This document shows, one piece after another, positions 38,681 through 47,557 of a stretch of DNA of 64,000 nucleotides (its first letter is position 1; every line of letters starts with the position of its first letter). The stretch covers positions 2,192,005 to 2,256,004 of the forward strand of contig NZ_ATTH01000001.1 in the NCBI RefSeq assembly GCF_000419585.1, written 5' to 3'. The position numbers and the translations under genes were made by a program. The DNA is from Salisaeta longa DSM 21114. Its GTDB lineage: Bacteria > Bacteroidota > Rhodothermia > Rhodothermales > Salinibacteraceae. Below the pieces are notes generated by a model. That model had not been told where the DNA came from and searched no databases. It saw only the letters and a list, made by a program, of their open reading frames with translations.

Positions 38681-40489
38681 ATGAGTCAAGGTGGAGAACA
38701 TACCAAAGATCACGATATTGTCCCCGCTCACCTTGCGGTGAAAGCCATGCGGGACAACGGTTATAAGAACGCGGCGTACGCGATCGCCGAGCTGATGGAT
38801 AATGCGATTCAGGCTCAAGCTTCTCAAGTCGAACTGCTCTGCGGCGAGCGAGAAGTCCAGTTGAAGAAAAAAAAGAGCTCCCGTATTCATCAGATTGCCG
38901 TGCTCGACAATGGTACGGGAATGGATGAACGGGTGCTTCGGCTCGCCCTTCAATTTGGCAATGGTACCTACCTGGACCCCGAGGATCAGGACGGGATCGG
39001 TAAGTTTGGCATGGGATTGCCAAGCTCATCTATGTCGCAGTGCAGACGAGTCGATGTGTGGTCCTGGCAAGATGGAATTGACAGTGCCATCTACACATAC
39101 CTCGACCTCGATGCCGTTTTGGATCGAGAAATGAAAGAAGTTCCTGTGCCGGAGCCTAAGTCAATCCCGGAACTCTGGCAACAGGTGGGTAACTCGTTTG
39201 GCAAAAGTGGGACGCTCGTCGTCTGGTCCCAGCTGGATCGTGTCATGTGGAAGACAGCCCGGGCGATTATTCGCAACTCCGAGATGCTTATCGGTCGCAT
39301 GTACCGCCGCTTCCTTGCCAATGACCGGGTGCAGATTCGAATGCATTCGTTCGACCTCGACAAACCCCAGAAGGGAGGAGGCATCGAAAAGTATGCTCAG
39401 CCGAATGATCCGCTTTACCTGATGTCAACCACGTCGTGCCCGTATGAGGAGGAGCCGATGTTCGAGAGGTGGGGCGAACCGCACAAGTTTGAGATCTACC
39501 ATAAGGGAGAAATACATCCGGTAACTATCACTTTCTCATTCGCCAAGGAGGAAGCCAGAAGAGGACACAATCCAGGATCAAAACCACATGGTCGTCACGC
39601 CGCCAAGAACGTGGGTGTGTCTATCGTCCGGGCTGGACGCGAATTAGAGCTCGATCAATCGTGGGTAGTTCAGTACGACCCTACCGAACGATGGTGGGGC
39701 GTAGAAGTCGAGTTCCCTCCGGCCCTCGATGATTTGTTTGGTGTATCCAATAATAAGCAGACTGCCCGTAATTTCCACGAATTAGACGCTGAGGCGCTGA
39801 AACAAGACAGCGAATCTATTACAGAACTGAAAGAGCGCCTTGAGGAGGAAAACGATCCAGCGGGCCCTCTTCTTGAGTTATCAGATAGCATCGACAGAAA
39901 CCTTAAAACGATTCGCAAACTTCTGAAGGCTCAAACAAAGGGATCGCAAGGAGGACAGGAACGTCATCAGGACATCGAGGCAGAAGAGCAGGCTACAGCA
40001 GAAACTCGCAAGCGACAAAAGGAAGGCTATCAGGGTGAAAGTGACCAAGAGGAAACTCTCCCTGACGAAGAGCAGGAAAAAGAACTTGAAGAAGAACTGC
40101 GAGAGTCTGGAATGACGCAAGAAGCTGCTCAAGGTATTGCAGCATTTACTGTCAATCGTGGATTGAAATACACGTTCGCCGAAACGGCACTTGAAGCAAG
40201 ATCCCAACTGTTCTCAATAACGCCGAGGGCGGGCAAAATCATTATCAAGCTGAACACAACTCATCCCGGTTACGAAAACCTTATAGAAGTCCTGGAAAAT
40301 GTGGATGGGGACGAAGATGCAGATGCCCTACGTGATCGTCTTCGCCGAGCACGGAAAGGGTTGCGACTCCTCCTCTTAGCCTGGGCTCGCTACGAAGACG
40401 AACAGAGAGGAGATCAGCGCGAGAGAGCTCAAGACATCCGTTACGAATGGGGAAAGATAGCACGGCAGTTTATGCGGGAGATGGACTGA
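38681..40489 (+). CDS. GHKL (Hsp90/MutL/MORC-like) ATPase with a C-terminal shared module
   Basis: The 602-residue protein has a complete Bergerat fold: N box ELMDNAIQA near 37-45, G1 DNGTGM near 76-81, and G2 GIGKFGMGLPSSS near 104-116. A second domain follows (SIVRAGRELELDQSW), then a long coiled coil of about residues 400-490 rich in Glu and Lys. Residues about 518-600 (KIIIKLNTTHPGYENLI ... LRLLLLAWARYEDEQ) match the C-terminus of the next protein. MORC-like GHKL ATPases are known in restriction loci. The start at 38681 (MSQGGEHTKD) follows the helicase stop by about 80 nt. Confidence 0.82.
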   Translation: MSQGGEHTKDHDIVPAHLAVKAMRDNGYKNAAYAIAELMDNAIQAQASQVELLCGEREVQLKKKKSSRIHQIAVLDNGTGMDERVLRLALQFGNGTYLDPEDQDGIGKFGMGLPSSSMSQCRRVDVWSWQDGIDSAIYTYLDLDAVLDREMKEVPVPEPKSIPELWQQVGNSFGKSGTLVVWSQLDRVMWKTARAIIRNSEMLIGRMYRRFLANDRVQIRMHSFDLDKPQKGGGIEKYAQPNDPLYLMSTTSCPYEEEPMFERWGEPHKFEIYHKGEIHPVTITFSFAKEEARRGHNPGSKPHGRHAAKNVGVSIVRAGRELELDQSWVVQYDPTERWWGVEVEFPPALDDLFGVSNNKQTARNFHELDAEALKQDSESITELKERLEEENDPAGPLLELSDSIDRNLKTIRKLLKAQTKGSQGGQERHQDIEAEEQATAETRKRQKEGYQGESDQEETLPDEEQEKELEEELRESGMTQEAAQGIAAFTVNRGLKYTFAETALEARSQLFSITPRAGKIIIKLNTTHPGYENLIEVLENVDGDEDADALRDRLRRARKGLRLLLLAWARYEDEQRGDQRERAQDIRYEWGKIARQFMREMD

Positions 40490-40508
40490 GGGGTCATGCT
40501 AATTTGTT

Positions 40509-41708
40509 ATGCTCAGTAAATTCAGCAGAAGCATCTTAGAAACGCTGGAAGCGGCTGATCGGCCTCTTGCGGCCAGCGAGATCGCTGATCGTTTGTCTGA
40601 CGAGGACGAAGAATATGTCGGTGGTCTCGTGAAAGTTTACCTACAGCACGGGCTGGAAGAGCACGTGCGAAAAACCGCCGACAGCAAATGGATCTGTGTC
40701 AACTCATCAGATCGGGAAGAGCGCCCGGCTACCGAAACCCAACAACAAGTCGAGCCTCCTGACCAAGGTATCGATAATATACTCTCATCGCTGAAAGGCC
40801 TAAATCGTTCGATCATCAAGGTTTTGGTCGAATCAGATGAACCGCTTAAAGCCAGCGACATTGCCAAATCGCTATCGAGTAATTCGCAATTCGTCTCACG
40901 AACTGCGGTAAATGGACGACTACACGGCGAACTCGGAGATTACGTAAAGCAAGATCCGCAATATCGTTGGTCGCTTAAGAATGACATAGAACAGAATGAA
41001 CGTGTCTCTGATGCGGAGACATCAGACGTAAATGCGGAACCCGATGAGGAGCAGGATCCGGCCCACGTACCATCTGAGGAGGAGTCCGACGTCTCGCCGG
41101 AGAGTATTGCAGACTCCATTAAATCGCACCTTGAGACATCCAAGAAAATCGTCACCGTGCTTGCCCTTGCTAAGCGTCCCCTGTCCACCTCACAACTTGG
41201 AGAGGTACTTCAGAAATTAGGCCATGACACCACGGAAGAGGACATCGAAACCTGTCTGGACGTGATTCTAAACCGGTTCGTAACAAAGGATGCCGAGGAC
41301 CATGTTACTCTCGTCTCTTCCACGGATTCTGCCTCACAGGAAGATGAGGAGCCCGTTGATGCAGACACTCGTGCCTCTCTCTCGGGGACGACATACAATT
41401 ACGAGTTTGCCGAAAAAGAGTACGACTCTCCAGCATTGTTTTCGAGTCATATTCAGGGTGGTACAGTACAGATCAACCTGAACACGTCTCATCCTTTTTC
41501 TAAACAACTGCGTGCGGCTATCGACGGGCAAAAGCACAAGCGAAATCCGGACGTTCACAGCTTGACTTTTGCTCTGCAAATACTTCTTGCCGCCTGGACA
41601 GACGTTGAAAGCAATCTCAAAGGCCGGAGCCGAGACCTGGCAGAAGAACTACGCACAGATTGGGGACGTGCTATTCGATCCTTGCTCCGCAGTCAAAAAG
41701 ATTCGTGA
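40509..41708 (+). CDS. triple winged-helix-like protein sharing a C-terminal module with the GHKL ATPase
   Basis: The 399-residue protein has three similar helical units: FSRSILETLEAADRPLAASEI at about 5, LNRSIIKVLVESDEPLKASD at about 97, and SKKIVTVLALAKRPLSTSQL at about 215. Each has the I..VL....PL..S.I pattern of small winged-helix domains, separated by acidic linkers. Residues about 317-399 (VQINLNTSHPFSKQL, ALQILLAAWTDVESN, LAEELRTDWGRAIRSLL) are homologous to the GHKL protein's C-terminus. The function is unknown; it looks like a DNA- or partner-binding component. It starts 19 nt after the GHKL stop and overlaps the PLD gene by 1 nt. Confidence 0.65.
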   Translation: MLSKFSRSILETLEAADRPLAASEIADRLSDEDEEYVGGLVKVYLQHGLEEHVRKTADSKWICVNSSDREERPATETQQQVEPPDQGIDNILSSLKGLNRSIIKVLVESDEPLKASDIAKSLSSNSQFVSRTAVNGRLHGELGDYVKQDPQYRWSLKNDIEQNERVSDAETSDVNAEPDEEQDPAHVPSEEESDVSPESIADSIKSHLETSKKIVTVLALAKRPLSTSQLGEVLQKLGHDTTEEDIETCLDVILNRFVTKDAEDHVTLVSSTDSASQEDEEPVDADTRASLSGTTYNYEFAEKEYDSPALFSSHIQGGTVQINLNTSHPFSKQLRAAIDGQKHKRNPDVHSLTFALQILLAAWTDVESNLKGRSRDLAEELRTDWGRAIRSLLRSQKDS

Positions 41709-42706
41709 TGCACGTCTACTTTCGGTCCCTCGGCACACGTCTGACAGAGGAGTGTGAGCGATCCGCCGGTGAGATACTCTTAGCCGCCCCTTTCATCAAA
41801 AAGGGCACCATGCAGCGCCTCATCGAGGCCTGCTCCTCCGAGCAGCCCGTACGAGCGATTACCAGATGGCGCCTGGACGAGATTGTATCGGGAGCGAGTG
41901 ATCCTGAGATCTGGAAGCTTTTAAAGGATCGACCAGGCGCTTCATTGTGGCTGCGTCCAGACCTGCACGCCAAATACTATCGGTTCGGTGATGTATGCTA
42001 CGCTGGATCAGCGAATATCACCGATGCTGCACTTGGTTGGAGTGCTCGTCCCAATTTTGAGCTTCTAGTGCGTCTCCCCTTCCGCAAAGACAGGCTTGCG
42101 AGCATTGAGGGAAGACTGCGAAGGAATTGCGTCAGAGTTTCGCAGGATCTCTATGACCATTTTACCCGACTTAGGGAAGAGTACGAGCAATTAGATGACC
42201 GATCCACGGATTACGGGAAGATAAAATACGATGCTGCAGATGTGACCGGTTCTGTGGCGGAGTTTGAGACTGAGTTAGATGTGGAGAAATCAGAGCAGAT
42301 TGATCGCGAGCAATGGCTTCCCCACCTGCGTCATCCTGAAAAGTTATATCGAACATACACCGGTGACTTTAAGTCTCTCACGACAGCCACTCGTCGTCAC
42401 GGTTTGCGTGACTTGCAGTTCTTCGACACTCCTGATGGGCTACCAGAAGCGGCCTTCAACATGGAGATAAAGTGGCAGCTTCTCCAAATGCCGGTAGTCC
42501 AGACGGTAGATGACTACGTTCGTACCTCCAGGCGTTTTGGTGCGGTGCGTGATTACCTCAAAACTCTCCCCTGCTCTGAAGCGCCTGGTTTTAATGCTAC
42601 TGAGGCGTGGCAGACACTGATGAGATGGCTGCTATATTTTCTTGGGGATAGATACAAAAGAAGAGTATACAATTATTCTGAAATAATTTACAAAAAGCAT
42701 AGATAA
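41708..42706 (+). CDS. phospholipase D-like nuclease of the defence cassette
   Basis: The 332-residue protein starts at ATG 41708, overlapping the previous stop by one base. It has a single PLD motif, LHAKYYR then GSANIT (H near residue 87, K near 89), with RPDLHAKYYRFGDVCYAGSA as the surrounding pattern. A single-HKD protein would need to dimerise, as Nuc-type nucleases do. It ends with TAA directly followed by the ATG of the ART-like gene. The position behind the helicase, GHKL ATPase and winged-helix protein suggests it is the nuclease of the module. Confidence 0.8.
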   Translation: MHVYFRSLGTRLTEECERSAGEILLAAPFIKKGTMQRLIEACSSEQPVRAITRWRLDEIVSGASDPEIWKLLKDRPGASLWLRPDLHAKYYRFGDVCYAGSANITDAALGWSARPNFELLVRLPFRKDRLASIEGRLRRNCVRVSQDLYDHFTRLREEYEQLDDRSTDYGKIKYDAADVTGSVAEFETELDVEKSEQIDREQWLPHLRHPEKLYRTYTGDFKSLTTATRRHGLRDLQFFDTPDGLPEAAFNMEIKWQLLQMPVVQTVDDYVRTSRRFGAVRDYLKTLPCSEAPGFNATEAWQTLMRWLLYFLGDRYKRRVYNYSEIIYKKHR

Positions 42707-43555
42707 ATGACTCCTCGTCGACTTCCCCACAGCAAAGCCCCGTTGCAGATGGCCACCCAGCCGTCGCTGGACTTGTCAGTTCCGGTGTATCCGTCGGAGG
42801 ACTTGGAGCGGCTTGTCCGAAGCCCGTCATTCCTCGAGTGGTTTGGCGACTGGCGCACCGCTGAAGCGACCTCTTCTGCGGCCATCGGGCCCAACGGTCG
42901 TCCGCTTCTGGTGTACCATGGCACGCCATACGCGTTTGCCCGCTTTGAAATGGAGCGGGCCCAGGAGCGTACCCGCACCACCTGCCACTCGCGAGGGCTT
43001 TACTTTACGGATGATGATCGTGTGGCGCAAACCTATGGTTCCCGGATCATCGCCGCGTTCTTAAACCTCCGCACTCCGTACATTAACATAACACCCAGCC
43101 GGTGGTCGCATGTCCGCCTCGACGATGGTCCCTCCCTTACCGAGGTGCCGCCCGTGCATCGGCACGGGTACGTCATTTGGCCGTCTGCCGTGCCGGCGCC
43201 ACCACAGGGGACTGTCAATGGAGGCACATCAGATGGGGCCTATACGTCATACCGGCTGCCGTACCGCACGAGCGCGACTGTCGACCAACTTGCGACGTGG
43301 GCGCGCGCGAGCGGCTTTGACGGGCTTATCCTTCACAACATGCACGATCAGGGCGGTCCCCTCACCGATACAGACGCTGCAAACGGGCGTGACCGCATCC
43401 GCGCTACGACGCTCGTGGCGTTCGACCCATCGCAGATTTGGATGCTCACCGGCGCGCACAAGCCACCGGCGGCTGCGCAACCACGCGCGCCCCGCTCGGT
43501 CTCCCCAAGCGAAGCGCATGCGATGACGGAGCATTCAGCACATGCGGCGCGTTGA
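42707..43555 (+). CDS. ADP-ribosyltransferase-like (ART-PolyVal type) protein
   Basis: The 282-residue protein has the pattern FLEWFGDWRTAEA, RPLLVYHGTPYAFARFEMER, SRGLYFTDDDRVAQTYGSRI and a late GFDGLILHNM ... LVAFDPSQIW. This is the ART fold seen in phage and conjugative-element polyvalent proteins; the H-[YF]-[QE]-type residues are plausible but I cannot verify them. It normally occurs as one domain of a giant protein, whereas here it is a short single gene. An alternative start is Met at 42749. GC content is back to the core level, so it may belong to a different insertion from the ssp cassette. Confidence 0.6.
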   Translation: MTPRRLPHSKAPLQMATQPSLDLSVPVYPSEDLERLVRSPSFLEWFGDWRTAEATSSAAIGPNGRPLLVYHGTPYAFARFEMERAQERTRTTCHSRGLYFTDDDRVAQTYGSRIIAAFLNLRTPYINITPSRWSHVRLDDGPSLTEVPPVHRHGYVIWPSAVPAPPQGTVNGGTSDGAYTSYRLPYRTSATVDQLATWARASGFDGLILHNMHDQGGPLTDTDAANGRDRIRATTLVAFDPSQIWMLTGAHKPPAAAQPRAPRSVSPSEAHAMTEHSAHAAR

Positions 43556-43573
43556 CCCTGGGGCCTGGCCGTG

Positions 43574-43969
43574 TTAGACCTGGTCTCCCAAGACGCAATC
43601 GGCCTCAATCTCCACCAGCCAGTCCGCGTCAATGAGGCGGCTCACCTCCACAAACGTGCTCGCCGGCCGAATATCGCCGAAGTAGCGTTCGTGGACGCGG
43701 GCGGCCTCCTCCCAACGGGTGATGTCTGTGAGCATAATGCGCGTCCGCAGCACATCCGCCAGCGTGCCGCCGGCCTCCGCCACCGCCTGCTGTATGATGT
43801 CGAGGCACCGCTGCGTCTGCCCCGCCACGTCTCCGGGATGCGCCACGGAGCCGTCGTCCGCGATGGGCGCGGTTCCCGATACCGCAATGAAGGGCCCCAC
43901 GCGCACGGCGCGCGAGAAACCGATGGAGGCCTCGAAAGGCGAGCCGGACGAAACGGTTGTACGAGCCAT
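43574..43969 (-). CDS. ridA: RidA family deaminase
   Basis: The 131-residue protein begins at the ATG 43967-43969 (MARTTVSSGSPFEA). It has the family pattern SRAVRVGPFIAVSGTAP, IIQQAVAEAGGTLADVLRTR, and the C-terminal LIDADWLVEIEADCVL. RidA hydrolyses reactive enamine/imine intermediates released by PLP enzymes. Longer upstream readings overlap non-coding DNA and a tRNA. It converges on the ART-like gene, ending 18 nt away. Confidence 0.9.
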   Translation of the reverse strand: MARTTVSSGSPFEASIGFSRAVRVGPFIAVSGTAPIADDGSVAHPGDVAGQTQRCLDIIQQAVAEAGGTLADVLRTRIMLTDITRWEEAARVHERYFGDIRPASTFVEVSRLIDADWLVEIEADCVLGDQV

Positions 43970-44202
43970 TACATGTGGGTTTTCTTTCCAGTTGCCAGCA
44001 CATCGCGCCGTGCCGGGGCGCTTTCTTGCAGTAAAGATACCCACACGACCCAAGCGCTGCAAGCGTACACGCAAAAACGCACAGCGGCGAGCGGTCGGGA
44101 GCATAGGAGCCGGTTGCCCGCGATCTCCTGCAGCGGATTGATACAGGAATGCCCCAGCCGGCGCGCCCACATGAAGCCCGCCCAATCGCAGGGCGCACCA
44201 AA

Positions 44203-44234
44203 GAAAAAACCCCGCCCATTGATCACGGGCGAGG
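44203..44234 (-). terminator. terminator downstream of tRNA-Ala
   Basis: On the minus strand CCTCGCCC pairs with GGGCGGGG (one mismatch), followed by TTTTTT (the A run at 44203-44208 on the plus strand). It lies about 10 nt past the tRNA 3' end and fits its transcript. Confidence 0.6.
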
Positions 44235-44244
44235 GTTGGGGCTG

Positions 44245-44317
44245 TGGAGCTAAGGAGATTCGAACTCCTGACCTCTGCAGTGCGATTGCAGCGCTCTACC
44301 AACTGAGCTATAGCCCC
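44245..44317 (-). tRNA. tRNA-Ala (CGC)
   Basis: A 73-nt cloverleaf on the minus strand: acceptor GGGGCTA/TAGCTCC with a G-T pair and discriminator A, D arm AGCTCAGTTGGTAGAGC, anticodon stem CTGCA/TGCAG around ATCGCAC giving anticodon CGC, and T arm with GTTCGAATC. The CCA end is not encoded. It reads GCG codons. Confidence 0.93.
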
Positions 44318-44525
44318 GGCGGTTAGTCTGTGCTATCGATACCGCACCGCTCGCAGGGCTGTTCCAGCCGCCGTGCGGTGCACACTCAATTCATCCGGGG
44401 CCCGCGAGGACGTGAGGCGGCGCCCGCGGTTCATACGCCCTCCCGTTGTGTGAAGAGCACTCAACACTCCGCCCCGCAATGAAACCGCACGGCGTGGCTC
44501 CGATTCATGCGCACGCGTTTTCTTG

Positions 44526-45011
44526 ATGCTCGCTACACCCCGTATGGCTTCCTCGCCTGCTGTCCTCGACGTCGCCGTGGCCGATACGCCCGCCGCGCTC
44601 CCCGACGATCTGCCCCGCCCGGCCCTGGTCGACTTCCTGCATACGCACCTGGGGCGCTTCGGCGATGCGCCGGCCGCCATTCGCAGGGCCCTCGACTATG
44701 CCTTTAGCACGTCCGACGGCCGCGGGGGCCGCGTGTTTATCGCGCGCCACGACGACGCGGTGGTGGGCGCCGCGGTGGTGCTCGATACCGGCATGGCCGA
44801 CTTCGTGCCGCCGCACCTGCTCGTCTACATTGCGGTCGACGCGGACTACCGCGGCCGGGGCTTCGGCTCGGCCCTCGTCGAACGCCTGCGCGCACACTGC
44901 GACGGCGCGATCGCCCTGCACGTGGAACCCGACAACCCCGCCCGCCGCCTCTACAAACGGCAGGGCTTTGCGGCGCCCTACGTAGAAATGCGCGCCCCGG
45001 CCCTGTCATAA
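44526..45011 (+). CDS. GNAT family N-acetyltransferase
   Basis: The 161-residue protein has the GNAT acetyl-CoA site: YIAVDADYRGRGFGSALV (the Q/R-x-x-G-x-G/A motif as RGRGFG), then LRAHCDGAIALHVEPDNPAR and YKRQGF near the C-terminus. The acceptor is unknown. Several possible starts exist (ATG at 44526 or 44544). It precedes the racemase-like gene by about 50 nt on the same strand. Confidence 0.82.
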   Translation: MLATPRMASSPAVLDVAVADTPAALPDDLPRPALVDFLHTHLGRFGDAPAAIRRALDYAFSTSDGRGGRVFIARHDDAVVGAAVVLDTGMADFVPPHLLVYIAVDADYRGRGFGSALVERLRAHCDGAIALHVEPDNPARRLYKRQGFAAPYVEMRAPALS

Positions 45012-45058
45012 GCGGACCCCGTTGTACGCTGCCTTCCTCTTGCTGCTTCTTGCCGCCC

Positions 45059-46135
45059 ATGGCAACCCTTCGCATCAACACGGCGCCCATCATCGACAAC
45101 ATCAAGCGCCTCAGCACCTACTTGTCTGCACACGATGTGCAGTGGACGCTCGTAGCCAAGGTGCTGAATGGCCACCGCGCGGCCCTCGAGGCGCTCCTCA
45201 CCAGCGAGGCGATGAACGGCGTGCACTCCATTGCCGACTCGCGCCTCTCGGGCATCCGCACGATGAAGGCCATCCGGCCCGACATCCGCACCATGTACAT
45301 CAAACCCCCGGCGGTGGAGCTGGCCGACGACGTGGTGCAGTATGCCGACGTGTCGCTCAACTCCAGCCTCACCACCATCCAGGCCCTCAACGACGCCGCC
45401 GCGGCCCACAACACCACCCACCGCATCATCATTATGGTGGAGCTCGGCGAGCTGCGCGAGGGCATCGTGCGCGACGACTTGCTCGACTTCTACGATGCCG
45501 TCTTCGAGCTTCCCCACGTGGAGGTCATCGGGCTGGGCAGCAACCTGGGCTGCATGCACGGCGTGGAGCCCAACTACGACAAGATGGTGCAGCTGTGCCT
45601 CTACCAGCAGCTCATCGAAGCAAGCTTTAACCGCGAGCTGCCGCTCGTGTCGGGCACCAGCAGCATCGGACTCCCGCACGTGGGCACGCACAAGCTGCCC
45701 GATGGCGTCAATCACCTGCGCATTGGCGAGGCGGCGTTCTTTGGCACGTCGCCGCTGCATCACGACAAGGTGCTCGACCTGTCCTCCGACACGTTCGTCT
45801 TTGCGGCCAACATCATCGAAAAGGCCCGGAAAGACCCCGAGCCGGAGGGCGTTATCAACGACGCCAACATCGGCCACACCGCCCAGCCCGTGGCCACCGA
45901 CCGGCGCACCGATCGCTGCATCACCGACTTCGGGTTGCTTGACGTGGACGTAGACAACCTGACACCGGTCGACGAGGGTGTGCAGTTTGCCGGCACCACC
46001 TCCGACATGACGGTGTTCGATGTCAGCCTGAGCGACACGTCCTACGCCGTGGGCGACCGCATTGCCTTTCGGCCCAACTACATGGCCACGGCGCACCTCA
46101 TGCTCTCAAAATACATGGACAAGGCCGTCGGGTAG
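45059..46135 (+). CDS. PLP-dependent amino acid racemase-like protein (alanine racemase family)
   Basis: The 358-residue protein has the PLP barrel of the alanine/ornithine racemase group. Residues 1-12 (MATLRINTAPII) lead to WTLVAKVLNGH, with Lys near 36 as the PLP lysine. Later motifs include MVELGELREGI and GLGSNLGCMHG. It resembles the YhfX/ornithine racemase branch more than classical Alr, so the substrate is uncertain. The ATG at 45059 is preferred over the TTG at 45050. Confidence 0.75.
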   Translation: MATLRINTAPIIDNIKRLSTYLSAHDVQWTLVAKVLNGHRAALEALLTSEAMNGVHSIADSRLSGIRTMKAIRPDIRTMYIKPPAVELADDVVQYADVSLNSSLTTIQALNDAAAAHNTTHRIIIMVELGELREGIVRDDLLDFYDAVFELPHVEVIGLGSNLGCMHGVEPNYDKMVQLCLYQQLIEASFNRELPLVSGTSSIGLPHVGTHKLPDGVNHLRIGEAAFFGTSPLHHDKVLDLSSDTFVFAANIIEKARKDPEPEGVINDANIGHTAQPVATDRRTDRCITDFGLLDVDVDNLTPVDEGVQFAGTTSDMTVFDVSLSDTSYAVGDRIAFRPNYMATAHLMLSKYMDKAVG

Positions 46136-46163
46136 CGTGCCCCCGCGGCGCCCATCACCAGCA

Positions 46164-46198
46164 CGGGCCGGCCCCGCCCCAACGGCGACGCCGGCCCG
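46164..46198. terminator. GC-rich hairpin between convergent genes
   Basis: CGGGCCGGC (46164-46172) and GCCGGCCCG (46190-46198) are exact complements with a 17-nt loop, in the gap between the convergent racemase-like and fumarylacetoacetase genes. No T tract, so termination would be by structure or Rho only. Confidence 0.45.
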
Positions 46199-46225
46199 AT
46201 GCGCTGTTTTGTACGCAGCACGTTG

Positions 46226-47518
46226 CTACGCCAGCGGCTGTGCCGGCAACACCGTGCCACGGGTTTCGCCAAAGCCCACGCGGTAGCCATCGCCCGCGGC
46301 CCAGCCGGTCATCACCACCGCATCGCCGTCTTCGGCAAAGGTGCGCTCCGAGCCGTCCGGCAGCTCGATGGGATGCTCGCCGCGCCACGTCAGCTCCAGC
46401 AGGCTGCCGTAACTGTCTTTTGTAGGGCCGCTAATCGTGCCCGACGCCAGCAGGTCGCCCGGACGGATGTTGCAGCCGTTCACCGTGTGGTGCGCCAGCT
46501 GCTGCACCATCGTCCAGTACATGTGGCGGAAGTTGGTGCGGCAGACCGTATGCGGCGCATCCAGGGCAGGCGTTTGCAGGCCCACCTCCAGCTGAATGTC
46601 GTACGCCGTATCGGGGCGGGGCGGCTGCAGGTAGGACAGCGGCGCAGGCTCTTGCGTGGGCGCATCCACGCGGAAGGGCTCCAACGCGGCCAGCGGCACC
46701 ACCCAGGGCGACACCGTGGTGGCAAAGCTCTTGCCCAAAAACGGCCCCAGCGGCACGTACTCCCAGCCCTGAATGTCGCGGGCGCTCCAATCGTTCACGA
46801 GCGTGAGGCCAAAGATCTGATCTTCGGCGGCGTCGATGCCAATGGGCGTGCCCAGCTCATTGCCGGGGCCCGTGAAGAATCCCATCTCCAGCTCAAAGTC
46901 GAGCAGGCGCGTAGGACCGTACGTCGGCGGGCCGTCGTCGGGCTTGCGCTGGCCGCAGGGGCGCCGCACCGGCTGTCCGCTCGGAATGATGGAGCTGGCG
47001 CGCCCGTGGTAGCCCACCGGCAGGTGCACCCAGTTGGGCTTCAGGGCGTTCTCCTTGCCCCGAAACATGGTGCCCACGTTGGTGGCGTGCTCCTTCGAGG
47101 AGTAGAAGTCGGTGTAGTCGCCCACCCGCGCCGGCAGGTGCATGGTAACAGCCGAGCGCTCAAAGAGCGCGCGCTCCTTCAGGTCGGCGTCGTCGCGCAG
47201 CGTGGCGGTATCGGCCCGCAGCGCATCATGAATCGTGGCGCGCGCGGCATCCCAGGCCACGCGGCCCAGGCTCATGAAGCGGTTCAGCGTGGACTGCTCG
47301 AAGGGCGCGTGTTGCACCAGCAGCGGATGCTCGAACAGACCGGCGTCTGCCAGGGCCGAGAGGTCGAGCACGTGCGCGCCAATGGCCACGCCCACGCGGG
47401 GCGGCCGCTCATCGGGCGGCGTAAACACGCCGTAGGGCAGGTTTTGGATGGGAAAGTGCGAGTCGGCAGGCACGTCAATAAACGACGCGTGCGACGGATC
47501 GACGGTTGGGTCGGCCAT
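46226..47518 (-). CDS. fahA: fumarylacetoacetase
   Basis: The 430-residue enzyme cleaves fumarylacetoacetate to fumarate and acetoacetate, the last step of tyrosine degradation. It shows the family landmarks [51 protein letters not shown] and [16 protein letters not shown], including acidic metal-ligand residues, and then [19 protein letters not shown]. It follows the 335-residue conserved gene by 40 nt on the same strand, so the two probably form an operon. Confidence 0.95.
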   Translation of the reverse strand: MADPTVDPSHASFIDVPADSHFPIQNLPYGVFTPPDERPPRVGVAIGAHVLDLSALADAGLFEHPLLVQHAPFEQSTLNRFMSLGRVAWDAARATIHDALRADTATLRDDADLKERALFERSAVTMHLPARVGDYTDFYSSKEHATNVGTMFRGKENALKPNWVHLPVGYHGRASSIIPSGQPVRRPCGQRKPDDGPPTYGPTRLLDFELEMGFFTGPGNELGTPIGIDAAEDQIFGLTLVNDWSARDIQGWEYVPLGPFLGKSFATTVSPWVVPLAALEPFRVDAPTQEPAPLSYLQPPRPDTAYDIQLEVGLQTPALDAPHTVCRTNFRHMYWTMVQQLAHHTVNGCNIRPGDLLASGTISGPTKDSYGSLLELTWRGEHPIELPDGSERTFAEDGDAVVMTGWAAGDGYRVGFGETRGTVLPAQPLA

Positions 47519-47557
47519 ACAGGAAAGCAGTTGGGTGAGAAAATCGAGAAGGTGCGG

